A stretch of DNA of 64,000 bases from Davidsoniella eucalypti (taxonomy: Eukaryota > Ascomycota > Sordariomycetes > Microascales > Ceratocystidaceae): contig RMBW01000007.1 in NCBI GenBank assembly GCA_004009845.1, positions 186,001 through 250,000 of the forward strand. The letters are read 5' to 3'. Below are positions 46,789 through 59,352 of the stretch, in pieces (position 1 is the stretch's first letter; the number at the start of each line of letters is the position of its first letter). A model generated the notes under the pieces. The model was not told where the DNA came from, did not search any database, and worked only from the letters and a program-made list of their open reading frames with translations. The position numbers and the translations under genes are program-made.

Positions 46789-49700
46789 ATCTGACAGTCT
46801 GACTTTCTTGCATCAATAGAAGCAAGTTACATGACTGCTTATTATTGCGACTCATATTAGTAATGTTTAGCTAGCGCCTTATTTTATCATTTCTTTTTTA
46901 TCTTTCTTAGTTTGCTTCATATACAATTATTTTCCAAACTCAAAAAGTTAGTTACAGTTCATTCTTAAATGTAGACTGTTTTTTGCTAGCAAAGCAACGG
47001 CATCTTTTGGGTGGAAGTGGTCCACTGATGTTGTCCACCTAAACTACTTTTAAGCAGTCAGTAGTTGTAGGCACATATAGATCTGAGTGTCTCTCATGGC
47101 ATTTATATTACGGACTAGTTGTGAAACCAAAGGCACCTTTCTGTCCAATGCAACCCGAGGGAGGGTTCTAATGTACATAGATTACCTACATGATTTTTAA
47201 TAACCATAATGATCCTTGATTCCGCTGTCCTACCTTTACCTCCTACATATGAAGTGTTATTCAGAGGGTTCCGAGGACACATTGTGATGTAGTCTTGCTG
47301 TCTATAATACTACCCGGTGTTGCTTCTTGTTTAAGGATCGCTGTTCACAAGGAACCTGGACATAAGGCTCCAACAATGTTTCTAGATCAATATCTTTACG
47401 GAGTTCGCCGGAAGATGACAACGCACGAAATGCTAGTATATTAAATAAGAATCAGTCAGTCAAATAATCAAACCTTTTTGCCTTTTTATTCAAAATCACT
47501 CTCCTCTTCTACGTATCACTAGTTTCCACAATTTTGTAAACACAGAACTTTAGACAAATTTATTACCGATGTCCGATTCACCCACAGCTCTTAGTCCTAT
47601 TACAAAAGAGTCTATTTATTGCTTATGCCTTTTTTGGACTTGAGGATTGCCTTTCGCCATAGATGCACTACTTATGAATCTTCTTGTGAGTGACAGGTAT
47701 GCTTCCACACTTACAAACTTACCAAAAGTTTGGATCTTGCTTGCTGTTCTACCATGTACACTTCTCCTTGGGGAAGGTGGTGTGTGTTGATGGACTCAGA
47801 TCTGCAACTTTCTTTAGTCACCTCGGTTTCCACTGGTAGACCCACCTGGGTACTTTACCCAATGTGTACATATGCCCCATGGTTTTTAATTAAAATGCAT
47901 TCTTGTGAACTAAAGAATACAGCCTGGAGAGGTTCACGGAGGACAGGTTGTCCTGTCGGCCCCAGCCTGAGCATGTAGTGTTATATTCCAACCTAGGCAT
48001 TGGGTGAAATCTCAGCCCTCAAAGGTTCATTGACTGAGACAAGGAAGACTCGGTGGAAGCGTCAAGAATAGCCGTGGACAAGCCAATGAAGTGGAAGAAC
48101 GAATAAATGTCTGTGTACAGGTTCATTTGTGATATGCAAGTCACTTTTTCCATGCCACATAAAGTATCATGTCTTGATTAGAGTCGAGCCAGCCTGACGA
48201 TATGTGATCAAAGCATGACTCACAATTCGCTCACAATTCGAGATCGCCTTGTCCAGACGCTTACCACTAGTTTTGAGTCAGGAGTTCTATTGATCCCGAA
48301 GATACGCATTAGCCTGATCATGACCAATGAACGAGTATATAAAGTAGTAAATGGGCGTTGATATCAACTTTACTGTCCTTCCATCACCAGGCTTCTTACC
48401 ATCCTCTCTTCTTTCATTACTTCATCATCCATTCTTTAACTTACACATTCCACATGCTTTACACTTTCAGCTCTTTTCATCACTTTCACCAACCGCCACC
48501 ATTCGTTCTACTCTCATTACTACTGTTGTAGCTTTTCCCGCTTTGGTTTCTCACGCCAAACCAACGCTGACCATTGATCCTAACGCTCCTAAGTTGACCA
48601 ACTGGATTTGGGACCGTGATATAGCTGTCGAGGGCAACCGTGAGATTGATTCGGGTATTGGCATGGGCCCGAGGATGCTGTCTAGGTCACCGATAAGCAG
48701 AAGGAGGAGTTCACCATTCGACTTCGAGACCAATGCGCCACACAAAATTATCCCTTTGCTTTATGGTTGAGGCTTCTCACGTCCAGATCTAAGCATCCCT
48801 TCATCTAATCCAACGAGGTAGTGGCTTTTGCTGCCTCTAATACCCTCTCAAAAGGTTCTCCACCATAAATAGCATCTTTATCCCACTTGCATTCATATTT
48901 TGGCATTTACCTTATACACCTAATAAGATTTCATATAGTTATCAACAAAATCTATGATAATTCATGTTCACTATGCCTAGTTCACCATGCAACCTGATAG
49001 CCACATGTAATACGAGAGGGCTAAAAGGCACATATCAATATTATGTGGAACATAACATTAGTTAGTAATAGCTCATGTCAGATTTCTTGGATTGTATATT
49101 AATATCACAGCTGTTCCTTTCCATGAAGAAAAGGCATAAAAATGAGAACCGAGAATGAATGGACTTAACTTTTTGATTGTTTTTAATTCCTAATGCACTG
49201 GCTACCAAGTAAATACTGATGTTGGCTATGATACGCCCTTTTACCTTACTACTGTACAGTTTACGACTACACCATAGACAAAATGATTAAGCAATATTAC
49301 ACCATGGTCTACAATGCCTCTACATGAATAATAATACTAATTGTCTTTCAATTTGTTGTACAAATAGTTACCTCCAATGTTGATGTATGAACAGAAAATG
49401 CTTAGACCTGTTTGGTAGTACATGTAATGTAATTTATGTTGTGGTCCAGGAATGACGGTCAAAGTAGGTCACTGATACGTGGTGGTCCGCTGAGTTTACT
49501 ATTTATACTTGCAATTGTGTACAGCGATATGTATTCCAATGTGAATCGTGAGCAATTGTAGTTAGGGCTGATCATTGATATTAGCTCGTTAGATTGTCCT
49601 AATGTTGTGATGATTAGTGGTGTGGCGGTGGCGTTGCTGATGGGTGGCATTGTTGTCGATTTATTTATTTATCATTTTACGTCTTTATGTGGATCACGTG

Positions 49701-50980
49701 GATCCGACTCTAGTGGATCGTTAGACGTCGACAGACCCTAATGACCCTCCTAATAGAGGTACAGAAAATGACAAAAAAACAGAACGCAAAGGATCAAAGA
49801 TATTAGATGAGGGTAGGAGCAGCACTAAACTTTTCCCTGGTGTGAAATATAGCAACACTAATCCCTTCCACCCAACATCTTCATAGCTCTATAGCTCCAT
49901 AATATTAATAAATAAATTTTTTCTTCTTTTTCTCTTCCACCTATATGGCCATATTATAGCACTGACCGGGCTAAGTCTGACTGATATATAAATCAACATT
50001 CCTCGAAGCTTTCCTGTACCAAAATGTGTATAATTCAATCATATTTTCAAAATTATTATTAATCATCACAGTTGTCGGCATAGAAGACGTTTTTAGTAGA
50101 CATTTATAGTTGATCTAATATATAAAGATATCGTCTCCGTATACATGTGTACTATTGCATCTATATTTAGATCTCATGTCATGCCAAGACTAGATTTTAG
50201 ATTCCCATTAACGATATCACACGTCTATCTGATTTATAGACAAGAAACCATGGTATGAATTGCACAATCATGTTACTAATTACCATGTTTATGCGCCGTA
50301 TATTAAGATAAATTTAGCCCCAGCAAGATCTAGAACATGAGTAACCCAGCTAATACAAAATTTCGATTGTTGGATACAATGCCTTTGCCGATGTCACACT
50401 CCTCAACCTTGGCGAAACATAAACTAGGGAATGCATCAAAGATGGAGTTTCCTTGAATTAAGTAGTGTGCGATTGTCAGTTGTCAGACGAAAAGCGCAAA
50501 TTTCGGCTTTAACCATAAAGTTCTGACAGGCAACTCAAATATAGTGACAAGGATCCCTATTAGCCTACTATCCGCTTCATCGGCACAGTATCGATCCATT
50601 GTACTTGCCATAGATGAAACTGATCAGTCTATTAGTAGATGTATTTAGAATAGTGGACAAGCAAGGGCCCCGATGAGAAAAGAAGACATGGGTTATTTAA
50701 GTTCTGGACTTATATAATCTTTTCTTGATTCGTAAATCTCTTATATCGGTTAGTAAAGACTAATACTTGAATTTTCAAAGTCCTCTTTCTCTTAGCATGG
50801 CTGCGTTAGAGGGTTGTGATAGCATATTCTAGCAACTCCTGCTGCTCAAGAGAGTTTTGCAATATCTTCTAGCATACATAACATTGCCTTGAAGAGCTTT
50901 GCATCACCTTTTAGCATCAATTGTTGCTGAAGAAACTGCCCAAACATCTTCTAGCAACCAATCTACCAGTACTACACACC
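46789..50980. other. 4.2-kb intergenic region with duplicated flank and repeat fragments
   Basis: 46,789-47,060 is nearly the same as the 3' flank of protease copy 2 (54,061-54,330). 47,090-47,165 matches 54,355-54,428 and 39,520-39,590 with many transitions. 47,640-47,990 is richer in GC and unexplained, perhaps retroelement. A 139-codon open frame at 48,351 lacks family signs. 50,180-50,980 forms the outer part of the large inverted repeat. Confidence 0.5.
49660..49925. repeat. Two fragments of the dispersed element
   Basis: ATTTTACGTCTTTATGTGG plus ATCACGT near 49,674-49,699 is identical to 30,597-30,623 (right end of the 30-kb element). CTTCATAGCTCTATAGCTCC at 49,880-49,900 is identical to 31,292 and 42,247. 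The two fragments probably mark the ends of a decayed copy of about 0.25 kb. Confidence 0.6.
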
Positions 50981-53900
50981 ATGCGGTTCTACACCATATC
51001 CGTCTTAGCCCTACCACTACTTGTCCAGGCTGCTGTCATTAAACCATATTTACAGCCCGAAGCCCGTGATGAGTTTGAGTCAGTCCAGCCTGTTCTACAA
51101 AACGAGTTGGAGGGCGCACAACATGAGGTATCTGAAGACACTGAGTTAACCTTTGAGGACATCCCTAAGTACATTGTTGAATTCAGTCATGTAAGTGAAA
51201 ATGTCGTCAGGAAAGCCAAGTGTTGAATTCCACTAACACTATGAAAACAGGAGTCTTTGGTTGGTCGTGAACTATCTGAAAGCTTCGATGGTGCAGAGGA
51301 CATTACTGTTGTCGACACATTCGACAGCCCAATATTCAGTGGTGTCAGTGTTGAAACCGAATCACACACTGTCGAAAGCTTGAAGAATATGCATGGTGTC
51401 ATAAATGTTTGGCGTAATGAGGTCATTCAGCTAAATAAACAAGAAGAACAGACAAAAGGAATATTCGACCATTTCAAGTGGAACTTTGGCAACTCCCAGC
51501 CAGATCAAAAAGAGACAGAAGAAAAACAGACTTATGAAGCCCATCGAAGTACACATGTCGATGCTCTACACAAGCGTGGAATCAAGGGAAAGGGTGTCAA
51601 GGTCGGTATCATTGACTCTGGCATCTCATACACCCATCCTGCTGTAAGTATTATATTCTCTTCTGTATCATATAACGAGATAAGTACTAACATATGTTGA
51701 TGATAGCTTGGTGGTCAACTTTGCAAAAAGTGCAAGGTTGCTGGTGGTCATAACCTTGTCCAAGATCGATTTTCTGATTTTCTAGCCAATGGTGATTCCA
51801 GTAACGATCCCATGGATGCTACTGGCCATGGTACACATATTGCTGGTATCATTGGTGGCGATGGAGATTGGTTCAAAGGAGTTGCCCCTGAAGCTAAGCT
51901 TTATGGATACAAAGTGATCTCAATTGGCCGGACAACCACAGTCGATTTTATATTCAAGGCTGTCCTACTAGCTTACGAAGAAGGTGTAAGTAACTCCCCC
52001 AAATACAGCACCCTTATACAAATGTATTAACACATTTTGCTAGATGGATGTCATCAATATTTCTATCGGTCAACCTAATGGCTGGTCAGAGAACTTCATA
52101 GCTGAGTTTTTATCCCGCATTGCCGATGATGGTGTAGTCATTACTCTCCCTAGTGGAAACTTCGGTCTTAGTGGCCCTTTCTATGCAGAGGACGGTTCGT
52201 CGGGCGAATCTATCATCACTGTTGCTTCAACTGAATCCGATGTGATTCCGGGCTTTTCCTATACTCTCAGACTAGGTGAAGAGACTATCACCGACGGATA
52301 TGTTCAAGGAAAGGAAGTTTTCCCGACAGACGACATAGAGTGGCCTATCTTGCCTGTATCGCCGCATTTCAACCCCGATGACGCTTGCAAACCTTTCACT
52401 CTAGGCTCCAATCCATACTTCACTGGAAAGATCGCTCTAGTCAGTGTCGGCAGTTGTCCTCTCCACACAAAGCAGGAGAACTTAGCAGCTGTGGGAGCCC
52501 AACAGGTTTTTGCCTATGATAGAAAAGACAAGCCCCTAGCTGCTCCTGTGGACTCCGGGCAATTCCAAAGTCTCGGCATGATCTCCTATGATACTGCCAT
52601 GAAGATTCTAGATGCTATCAAAGAAGGAAAGGAGGTAAATGCTTCTTTCAAATCAGGTATCCCGAACCGAGTGACTCTAAACACCACTGATAGTGTTCGT
52701 ACTTCATGGTTTACGTCCTGGGGATCCCTATATGATCTAAATATCAAACCCGAAATTGCAGCGCCTGGTGGTGGAATCTTCTCCACTGATCTTCATAGTG
52801 GTTGGGCTACAAAATCGGGTACATCGATGTCATCTCCATACATTGCTGGTGTTGCTGCTCTATTCATCTCCGAGCATGGTGGACGCCGGAGCTACGGTAA
52901 AGACCTGGCAAAGCGCTTGACACAGCGTATCATTGCTTCTGGTAGCAGCCTTGCATGGGAAGGTGCCTCATCTGGAGTGTATGACCCACCAAGTCGTGTA
53001 GGTGGTGGTTTCATTGATGCCATTAAGGTTTTAGACTACACCACTGAAGTCGACTCAGCCAAGATGACCCTTAAAGATACTGCCCACTTCAACGGCGAGC
53101 AACAAATCACCCTGCTCAACGGAAGCAAGAAATCTGTCACATACAACTTCACTCTTCAACCTGCTGCTGGCTACGAAGCTCTGGGTGATATTGATACTGA
53201 CCCTCACATAAAGCCTAGTCAGGAACTTGAGCCAATAGATTTAATACCTATTGTTCACTTGCCTGAACCTGTCACGCTGGCTCCTGGTGAAACGAAGGTA
53301 ATCTTGGTTGACTTTGAGAACCCTAAGGATCTAGGCTGGAACTCTGCTGCCCTACCTGTGTACAGTGGAAAGATTATTATACAGTCTACGCTCAGCGAAT
53401 CCCTTTCTGTCATCTATCATGGTGTAGGATGTGATCTCAAAACCACCTTCCCTGATGTCTTTCGAAAAGGATTCCCTAGAGCGACCAATGGGATGTTTGA
53501 TTGGGACCTTTTGTCTGATAGGCCTACCTTCAATTTCAATCTCGGCTTCTGGGAACAAAGCTTTCCCAGAATCAAGACAAATCTGGCTTGGGGCACAGCT
53601 GAGATGCGATGGGATATCTTTACCCCCAATTATGACGAAGTCAGAGATTGGTCCTATCCACCTGTCATTGGTCGCAATGAATATGTTGGTTCTGTGTCTC
53701 ATTTTGCTGATACTCACCATGGCTTAAAATATTTCGATGACCTCCAGTTTGATAGAAATAACCTTGCAGGTTTCCCTTTGTACCACTCATCACGGGCCAG
53801 CTATGTCGGCAACGGTGTTGAAGGTGATAGCGACTACTGGTGGTTTGGACGCTTAACTAATGGTAGCTATATTGCGCCCGGCTCATACTCGTAAGTCATT

Positions 53901-54060
53901 CATGCCCACTAGCACTAACCTTGCTAAGATATATACCATAACTAACTCAATGTACAGCATGAGATTTGCTGCCCTGCGTCCCTTTGGTAACCCCAGTGTT
54001 AGCTCAGACTGGCAGGTACTTGATACTCCCATTGTCACTATTGGTGACTACACACCATAG
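50981..54060 (+). CDS. Secreted subtilisin-like serine protease, copy 2
   Basis: Exons 50981-51190, 51251-51643, 51707-51985, 52044-53890 and 53958-54060 encode 943 residues, with the same splice positions and phases as copies 1 and 3. Signal peptide MRFYTISVLALPLLVQAAV; propeptide PKYIVEFSHVESLVGRELSES; catalytic Asp (GIIDSGISYTHPA), His (TGHGTHIAGIIGG) and Ser (SGTSMSSPYIAG); oxyanion Asn in PSGNFGLSG; PA-like insert FTGKIALVSVGSCPL. Compared with copy 1 it has five extra residues in exon 2 (the acidic stretch around QKETEEKQ) and two more in exon 4. The last exon MRFAALRPFG is shared by all copies. It is the plus-strand arm of the inverted repeat and should be secreted and active as far as motifs show. 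Confidence 0.93.
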
Positions 54061-54431
54061 ATCAGACAGTCTGACTTTTTTGCATCAATAGAAGCAAGTC
54101 ACATGACTGCTTATTATTGCGACTCATATTAGTAATGTTTAGCTAGCGCCTTATTTTATCATTTCTTTTTTATCTTTCTTAGTTTGCTTCATATACAATT
54201 CTTTTCCAAATTCAAAAAGTTAGTTACACTTGATTTTTAAATGTAGACTGTTTTTTGATAGCAGAGCAACGGCATCTTTTGGGTGGAAGTGGTCCACTGA
54301 TGTTATCTACCTAAACTACTTTTAAGCAGTTGGTAGTTGTAGGTACACATAGATTTGAACGTCTCTCATGACTTTCAGGTCTGGTTGTGAAACCAAGGGC
54401 GCTTTTCTGTCCAGTGCAGCCCGGGGGCGCG

Positions 54432-55140
54432 TCATCTGTGTGGGCAATAGCAGTAAGTATGATGGATATATAAGATTAGTAGCACTACTACATGTATTTG
54501 TGCCTGTATATTCATATTTATTTAGTCGGGTATTTGAGAATGGATGACCTGATCTAGAATGTCGGCAGAGCAAGGAACCAAAAACAAAAACACCAGTAAT
54601 ATCAAAGAAGTGCATATACCGTATCAGCTAGTGGAGTCATCCAGTTGTATTATAATAGATGTGATGGATAAGGCATTTTGTGTGGAAAAAAAGCCAACTT
54701 CATCATGCCACCAACATGAGAAAGATCAAAGGAAAGATGGGCCATGATTACATCTTGAATAGATGTCAGTTCGGCTCAATAGTACGGATGGCATCATCCT
54801 CATCTGGATCACAAACAACCTTCCCTCCTACAACCCTCGGGGGGGTACCTTTGAGTTCGAGTACCTCCCCCTCCGTCCAAAGACGAATCGTGGGTTTTAA
54901 GATCGACCAGCACATATCCCCAATGTTGCGGTCCATTCTCGTTTTCTTTTTCGACATTTGTCGTCTTTGAAGCACCGTTTTGTGAGGCCTTGAGCCCGAT
55001 TTCACCTCTCGAGGGATGTTCTGCACCTTTTCGATCCTTGGTCTCCCAAGTTCATCGCACTCAGTGAGCCACACTCACAGTCGGAGGGGCCTTTTTGAAG
55101 GTTCCGGATGCCCTACCCCGCGGCGCAGGAATCTTGTCGC
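54432..55140. repeat. Repeat element, copy A (inverse of 63,248-64,000)
   Basis: Almost exact reverse complement of the right edge of the window, differing mainly by transitions. On the minus strand it carries MSKKKTRMDRNIGDMC and, after a few residues, TEGEVLELKGTPPRVVGGK up to DEDDAIRTIEPN-stop (54,766). Upstream in the same orientation lies KIPAPRGRASGTFKKAPPT followed by a GTGAGT donor. This suggests a small spliced gene or the tail of an element protein. No transposase or known domain recognised. Confidence 0.7.
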
Positions 55141-56272
55141 TGTGCTTCATCCGTACCACCCGACTCGATTACGCCAAATTTAAAATAAGATATTTTTGTC
55201 TTTGTTTTTTTGTTGCTCATAGTGTTGGCATTGACCACTAGTTCTTCGGGGCTAGGAGACTATGCCGTCCCGCACATATAAAGCTATTGTGTTTGTCGAG
55301 CGAAGGACTTCAAGAACCGTGGGCATCCTTATGGCTGAAACCCGAGTTGAGGCCCATTGGGTGACCCGAGGAGTGGCTCGTGAAGGCCGGGTGACCGCGC
55401 AACACTCCAAGTCTGTCTCTCGGACTTGGGGAATCAAGACGACGATTTCGCGGATTGTGAGGAGGGCTTCCTGACCCGAGGAGCACGTGGATGATGTTTT
55501 GATTGGGTGCTGCTTTCTTTTGATGATTCTACAGTTGTGTCAAGGTTTTTTCGCTCTTCTTGTTTCCTCTATATTGTTTTTACTGCTTCTTTTTACTATT
55601 TTCCTCTACTATTACCTTTCTTTGCTTTGCACTTATCGCAACATTTCAACCTAGTCTTTACACTTTAAAATTGCCAAAACAACTTTAATATACGCACAAC
55701 TTTAAATATCCGTCTAGTAACCAATCCGGCGTCGTATCATCTTAGTGATTTACCTGAACGTTAAATATAATCAAATTAAAAAATAAATCTTAGAGGATCC
55801 AGTTTCTTTTTTTGGTGGACGGTATCGAGGAGGTAAGGGTCTGAATACATTTGCTGACCGCTCGGAATATGCCGTCGTATTTCTGTGAGATACCGACGGG
55901 TAGAGAGGTAAAAGAGTACTAAAAAATAAAAATAAAGTCTTAAGTGATTCACGCAAATGATAGATACAGTCAAGTCATCGAAAATAACACTACACTAGTC
56001 GACTGCTTCCATTGGGAACATGTTGTCGTATTGCTACGAAACAATAGCTAGTCGATATTGAATAATAAGTTTAAGTCATGTTCTAGGTAGGGAAAAAAAG
56101 AAGTGAAGGAAAGTAGACAAAGTATATACCGAACACTATTGTGTATGTATTAAGTAACCTAAGAAAATGAAAAAAAACTAAAACAATAGAATAAGGCGCT
56201 AGTTAAACAAATTGAACAAATGAATCATGATACTAGTTAGGGCTATTATGCAAATGTGGTTGATGATTGTAT
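55141..56272. other. Spacer between the protease arms
   Basis: 55,141-55,490 is GC-rich with the word TGACCCGAGGAG twice (55,363 and 55,472), probably element-derived. 55,500-56,270 is AT-rich. Copy 3's 3' flank occupies the right end. No recognised gene. Confidence 0.4.
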
Positions 56273-59200
56273 CTATGGTTTATATTTACCAATAGTAACA
56301 ATCGGAGTATCGAGTACCTGCCAGTCTGAGCTAATATTGGGGTCACCAAATGGACGCAGGGCGGCAAATCTCATGCTGTATGTTGAGTTAGTTATGATGT
56401 ATATCTTAGAAAGGTTAGTGCTAGTGGGCAGGAACAACTTACGAGTATGAGCCGGGCGCAATATAGCTACCATTAGTTAAGCGTCCAAACCACCAGTAGT
56501 CTCTGTCACCTGTATCACCCTTGCCGACATAGCTGGCCCGGGATAAGTGGTACAAAGGGAAGTCTTCAAGGTAGTTTCTATTGGAACGGAGTGCATCAAA
56601 ATATTTTAAGCTATGGTGAGTATCACCAAAATGAGAAACAGAACCAACATATCCATTGCGACCAATGACAGGTGGATAGGACCAATCTCTGACTTCGTCA
56701 TAATTGGGGGTAAAGATATCCCATCGCATCTCAGCTGTGCCCCAAGCCAGATTTGTCTTGATTCTGGGAAAGCTTTGTTCGAAGATGCTCAGATCGAAAT
56801 TGAACGTAGGCTTCTTAGACAAAAGGTCCGAATACTGGATCCCATTGGTTGCTCTAGGGTAATCTTTGCGAAAGACATTAGGGAAGGTAGTTTTGAGATC
56901 ACATCCTACACCATGATAGATGACAGAAAGGGACTCGCTGAGCGTAGACTGGATAATAATCTTTCCACTGTACACAGGTAGGGCAGCAGAGTTCCAGTCT
57001 AGATCCTTAGGGTTCTCAAAGTCAACCAAGATTACCTTCTTTTCACCAGGAGCTAGCGTGACAGGTTCAGGCAAGTGAACAACAGGTATTAAATCTATTG
57101 GCTCAAGTTCCTGACTAAGTTTTATGTGAGGGTCAGTATCAATATCACCCAGAGCTTCGTAGCCAGCAGCAGGTTGAAGAATGAAGTTGTATGTGACAGA
57201 TGTCTTGCTTCCGTTGAGCAGAGTGATTTTTTGCTTGCCGTTGAAGTGGGCAGTGTCATTGAGGGTAATCTTGGCTGAGTCGACTTCAGTGGTGTAGTCT
57301 AAAACCTTAATGGCATCAATGAAACCACCACCTACACGACTTGGTGGGTCATATACTCCAGATGGGGCACCTTCCCATGCAAGGCTGCTACCAGAAGCAA
57401 TGATACGCTGTGTCAAGCGCTTTGCCAGGTCTTTACCGTAGCTCCGGCGGCCACCATGCTCGGAGATGAATAGAGCAGCAACACCAGCAATGTATGGAGA
57501 TGCCATCGATGTACCCGATAGTTTAGCCCAACCACCACGAAGATCAGTGGAGAATATTCCACCACCAGGCGCTGCAATTTCGGGTTTGATATTGAGATCG
57601 TATAGGGATCCCCAGGACGTAAATTCTGAAGTGCGAACACCATCAGGGGTGTTTAGAGTCACTCGGTTCGGGACACCTGATTTGAAAGTAGCATTTACCT
57701 CCTTTCCTTCTTTGATAGCATCTAGAATCTTCATGGCAGTATCATAGGAAATCATGCCGAAAGGTTGGAGATACAAGGAGTCCAGAGCATCAGCTGGGGG
57801 CTTATTTTTTATATCATATGCAAAAACCTGTTGGGCTCCCACAGCTGCTAAGTTCTCCTGCTTTGTTTGGAGAGGACAGCTGCCGACACTGACTAGAGCA
57901 ATCTTTCCAGTGAAGTATGGATTGGAGTCTTGAGGGAAAGGTTTGCAAGCGTCATCGGGGTTGAAATGCGGTGATACAGGCAAGATAGGCCACTCTATGT
58001 CGTCTGTTGGGAAAGGATACTGTCCTTCAATATATCCATCGGTGATAGTCTCTTCACCTAGTCTGAGAGTATAGGAAAAGCCCGGAATCACATCGGATTC
58101 AGTTGAAGCAACAGTGATGATAGATTTGCCCGACGAGCCAGTCTCTGCATAGAAAGGGCCACTAAGACCGAAGTTTCCACTAGGGAGAGTGATAACTACA
58201 CCATTATCGGCAATGCGGGATACAACCTCAGCAATGAGGTTCTCTGACCAGCCATTAGGTTGACCAATTGAAATGTTGATGACGTCCATCTGGCAAAATG
58301 TATTAGTACATTTGTATAAGGGTGCTGTATTTGGGGGAGTTACTTACACCTTCTCGATAGGCTAGCAGGACAGCCTTGGCTACAAGGTCAGTTGTGGTAC
58401 TCTGGCCAATTGAGATCACTTTGTATCCATAAAGCTTAGCTTCAGGGGCAACTCCTTTAAACCAATCTCCATCGCCACCAATGATACCAGCAATCTGTGT
58501 ACCATGGCCAGTAGCATCCATGGGATCGTACCTGGAGTCACCATTGGCTAGATGATCAGAAAATGAATCTTGGACAAGGTTATGACCACCAGCAACCTTG
58601 CACTTTTTGCAAAGTTGACCACCAAGCTATCATCAACATATGTTAGTACTTATCTCGTTATATGATACAACAGAGAGTATAATACTTACAGCAGGATGGG
58701 TGTATGAGATGCCAGAGTCAATGATACCGACCTTGACACCCTTTCCCTTGATTCCACGCTTGTGTAGAGCATCGACATGTGTGCTTCGATGGGTTTCATA
58801 AGTCTGTTTTTCTTCTGTCTCTTTTTGTTCTGGCTGGGAGATGCCAAAGTTCCACTTGAAATATTCAAATATGCCTTTTGTCTGTTCTTCTTGTTTATTT
58901 AGCTGAATGACCTCATTACGCCAAACATTTATGACACCATGCATATTCTTCAAGCTTTCGACAGTGTGTGATTCGGTTTCAACACTGACACCACTGAATA
59001 TTGGGCTGTCGAATGTGTCGACAACAGTAATGTCCTCTGCACCATCGAAGCTTTCAGATAGTTCACGACCAACCAAAGACTCCTGTTTTCATAGTGTTAG
59101 TGGAATTCAACACTTGGCTTTCCTGACGACATTTTCACTTACATGACTGAATTCAACAATATACTTAGGGATGTCCTCAAAGGTTAACTCAGTGTCTTCA

Positions 59201-59352
59201 GATACCTCATGTTGTGCGCCCTCCAACTCGTTTTGTAGAACAGGCTGGACTGACTCAAACTCATCACGGGCTTCGGGCTGTAAATATGGTTTAATGACAG
59301 CAGCCTGGACAAGTAGTGGTAGGGCTAAGACGGATATGGTGTAGAACCGCAT
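56273..59352 (-). CDS. Secreted subtilisin-like serine protease, copy 3
   Basis: Exons 59352-59143, 59082-58690, 58626-58348, 58289-56443 and 56375-56273 encode 943 residues. Signal peptide and propeptide exon 1 are identical to copy 2. Catalytic Asp (GIIDSGISYTHPA), His (TGHGTQIAGIIGG) and Ser (SGTSMASPYIAG) are present. Note TGHGTQIAG: the residue two after the catalytic His-Gly-Thr core is Gln where copies 1 and 2 have His; the catalytic His itself is kept. PA-like insert FTGKIALVSVGSCPL. Differences from copy 2 cluster in the PA-flanking region and after residue 750. It is the minus-strand arm of the inverted repeat and shows no disabling change. Confidence 0.93.

Noticed and set aside
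48351..48770. 139-codon open frame between protease copies 1 and 2
   Set aside because: Begins in C/T-rich leader-like DNA and has no domain or clean signal peptide. It could be a degenerate small secreted protein, but the sequence does not show it.
55262..55474. 70-codon plus-strand frame in the spacer between the protease arms
   Set aside because: Arg/Thr-rich translation of a GC-rich repeat-like stretch with no homologue that I recognise.
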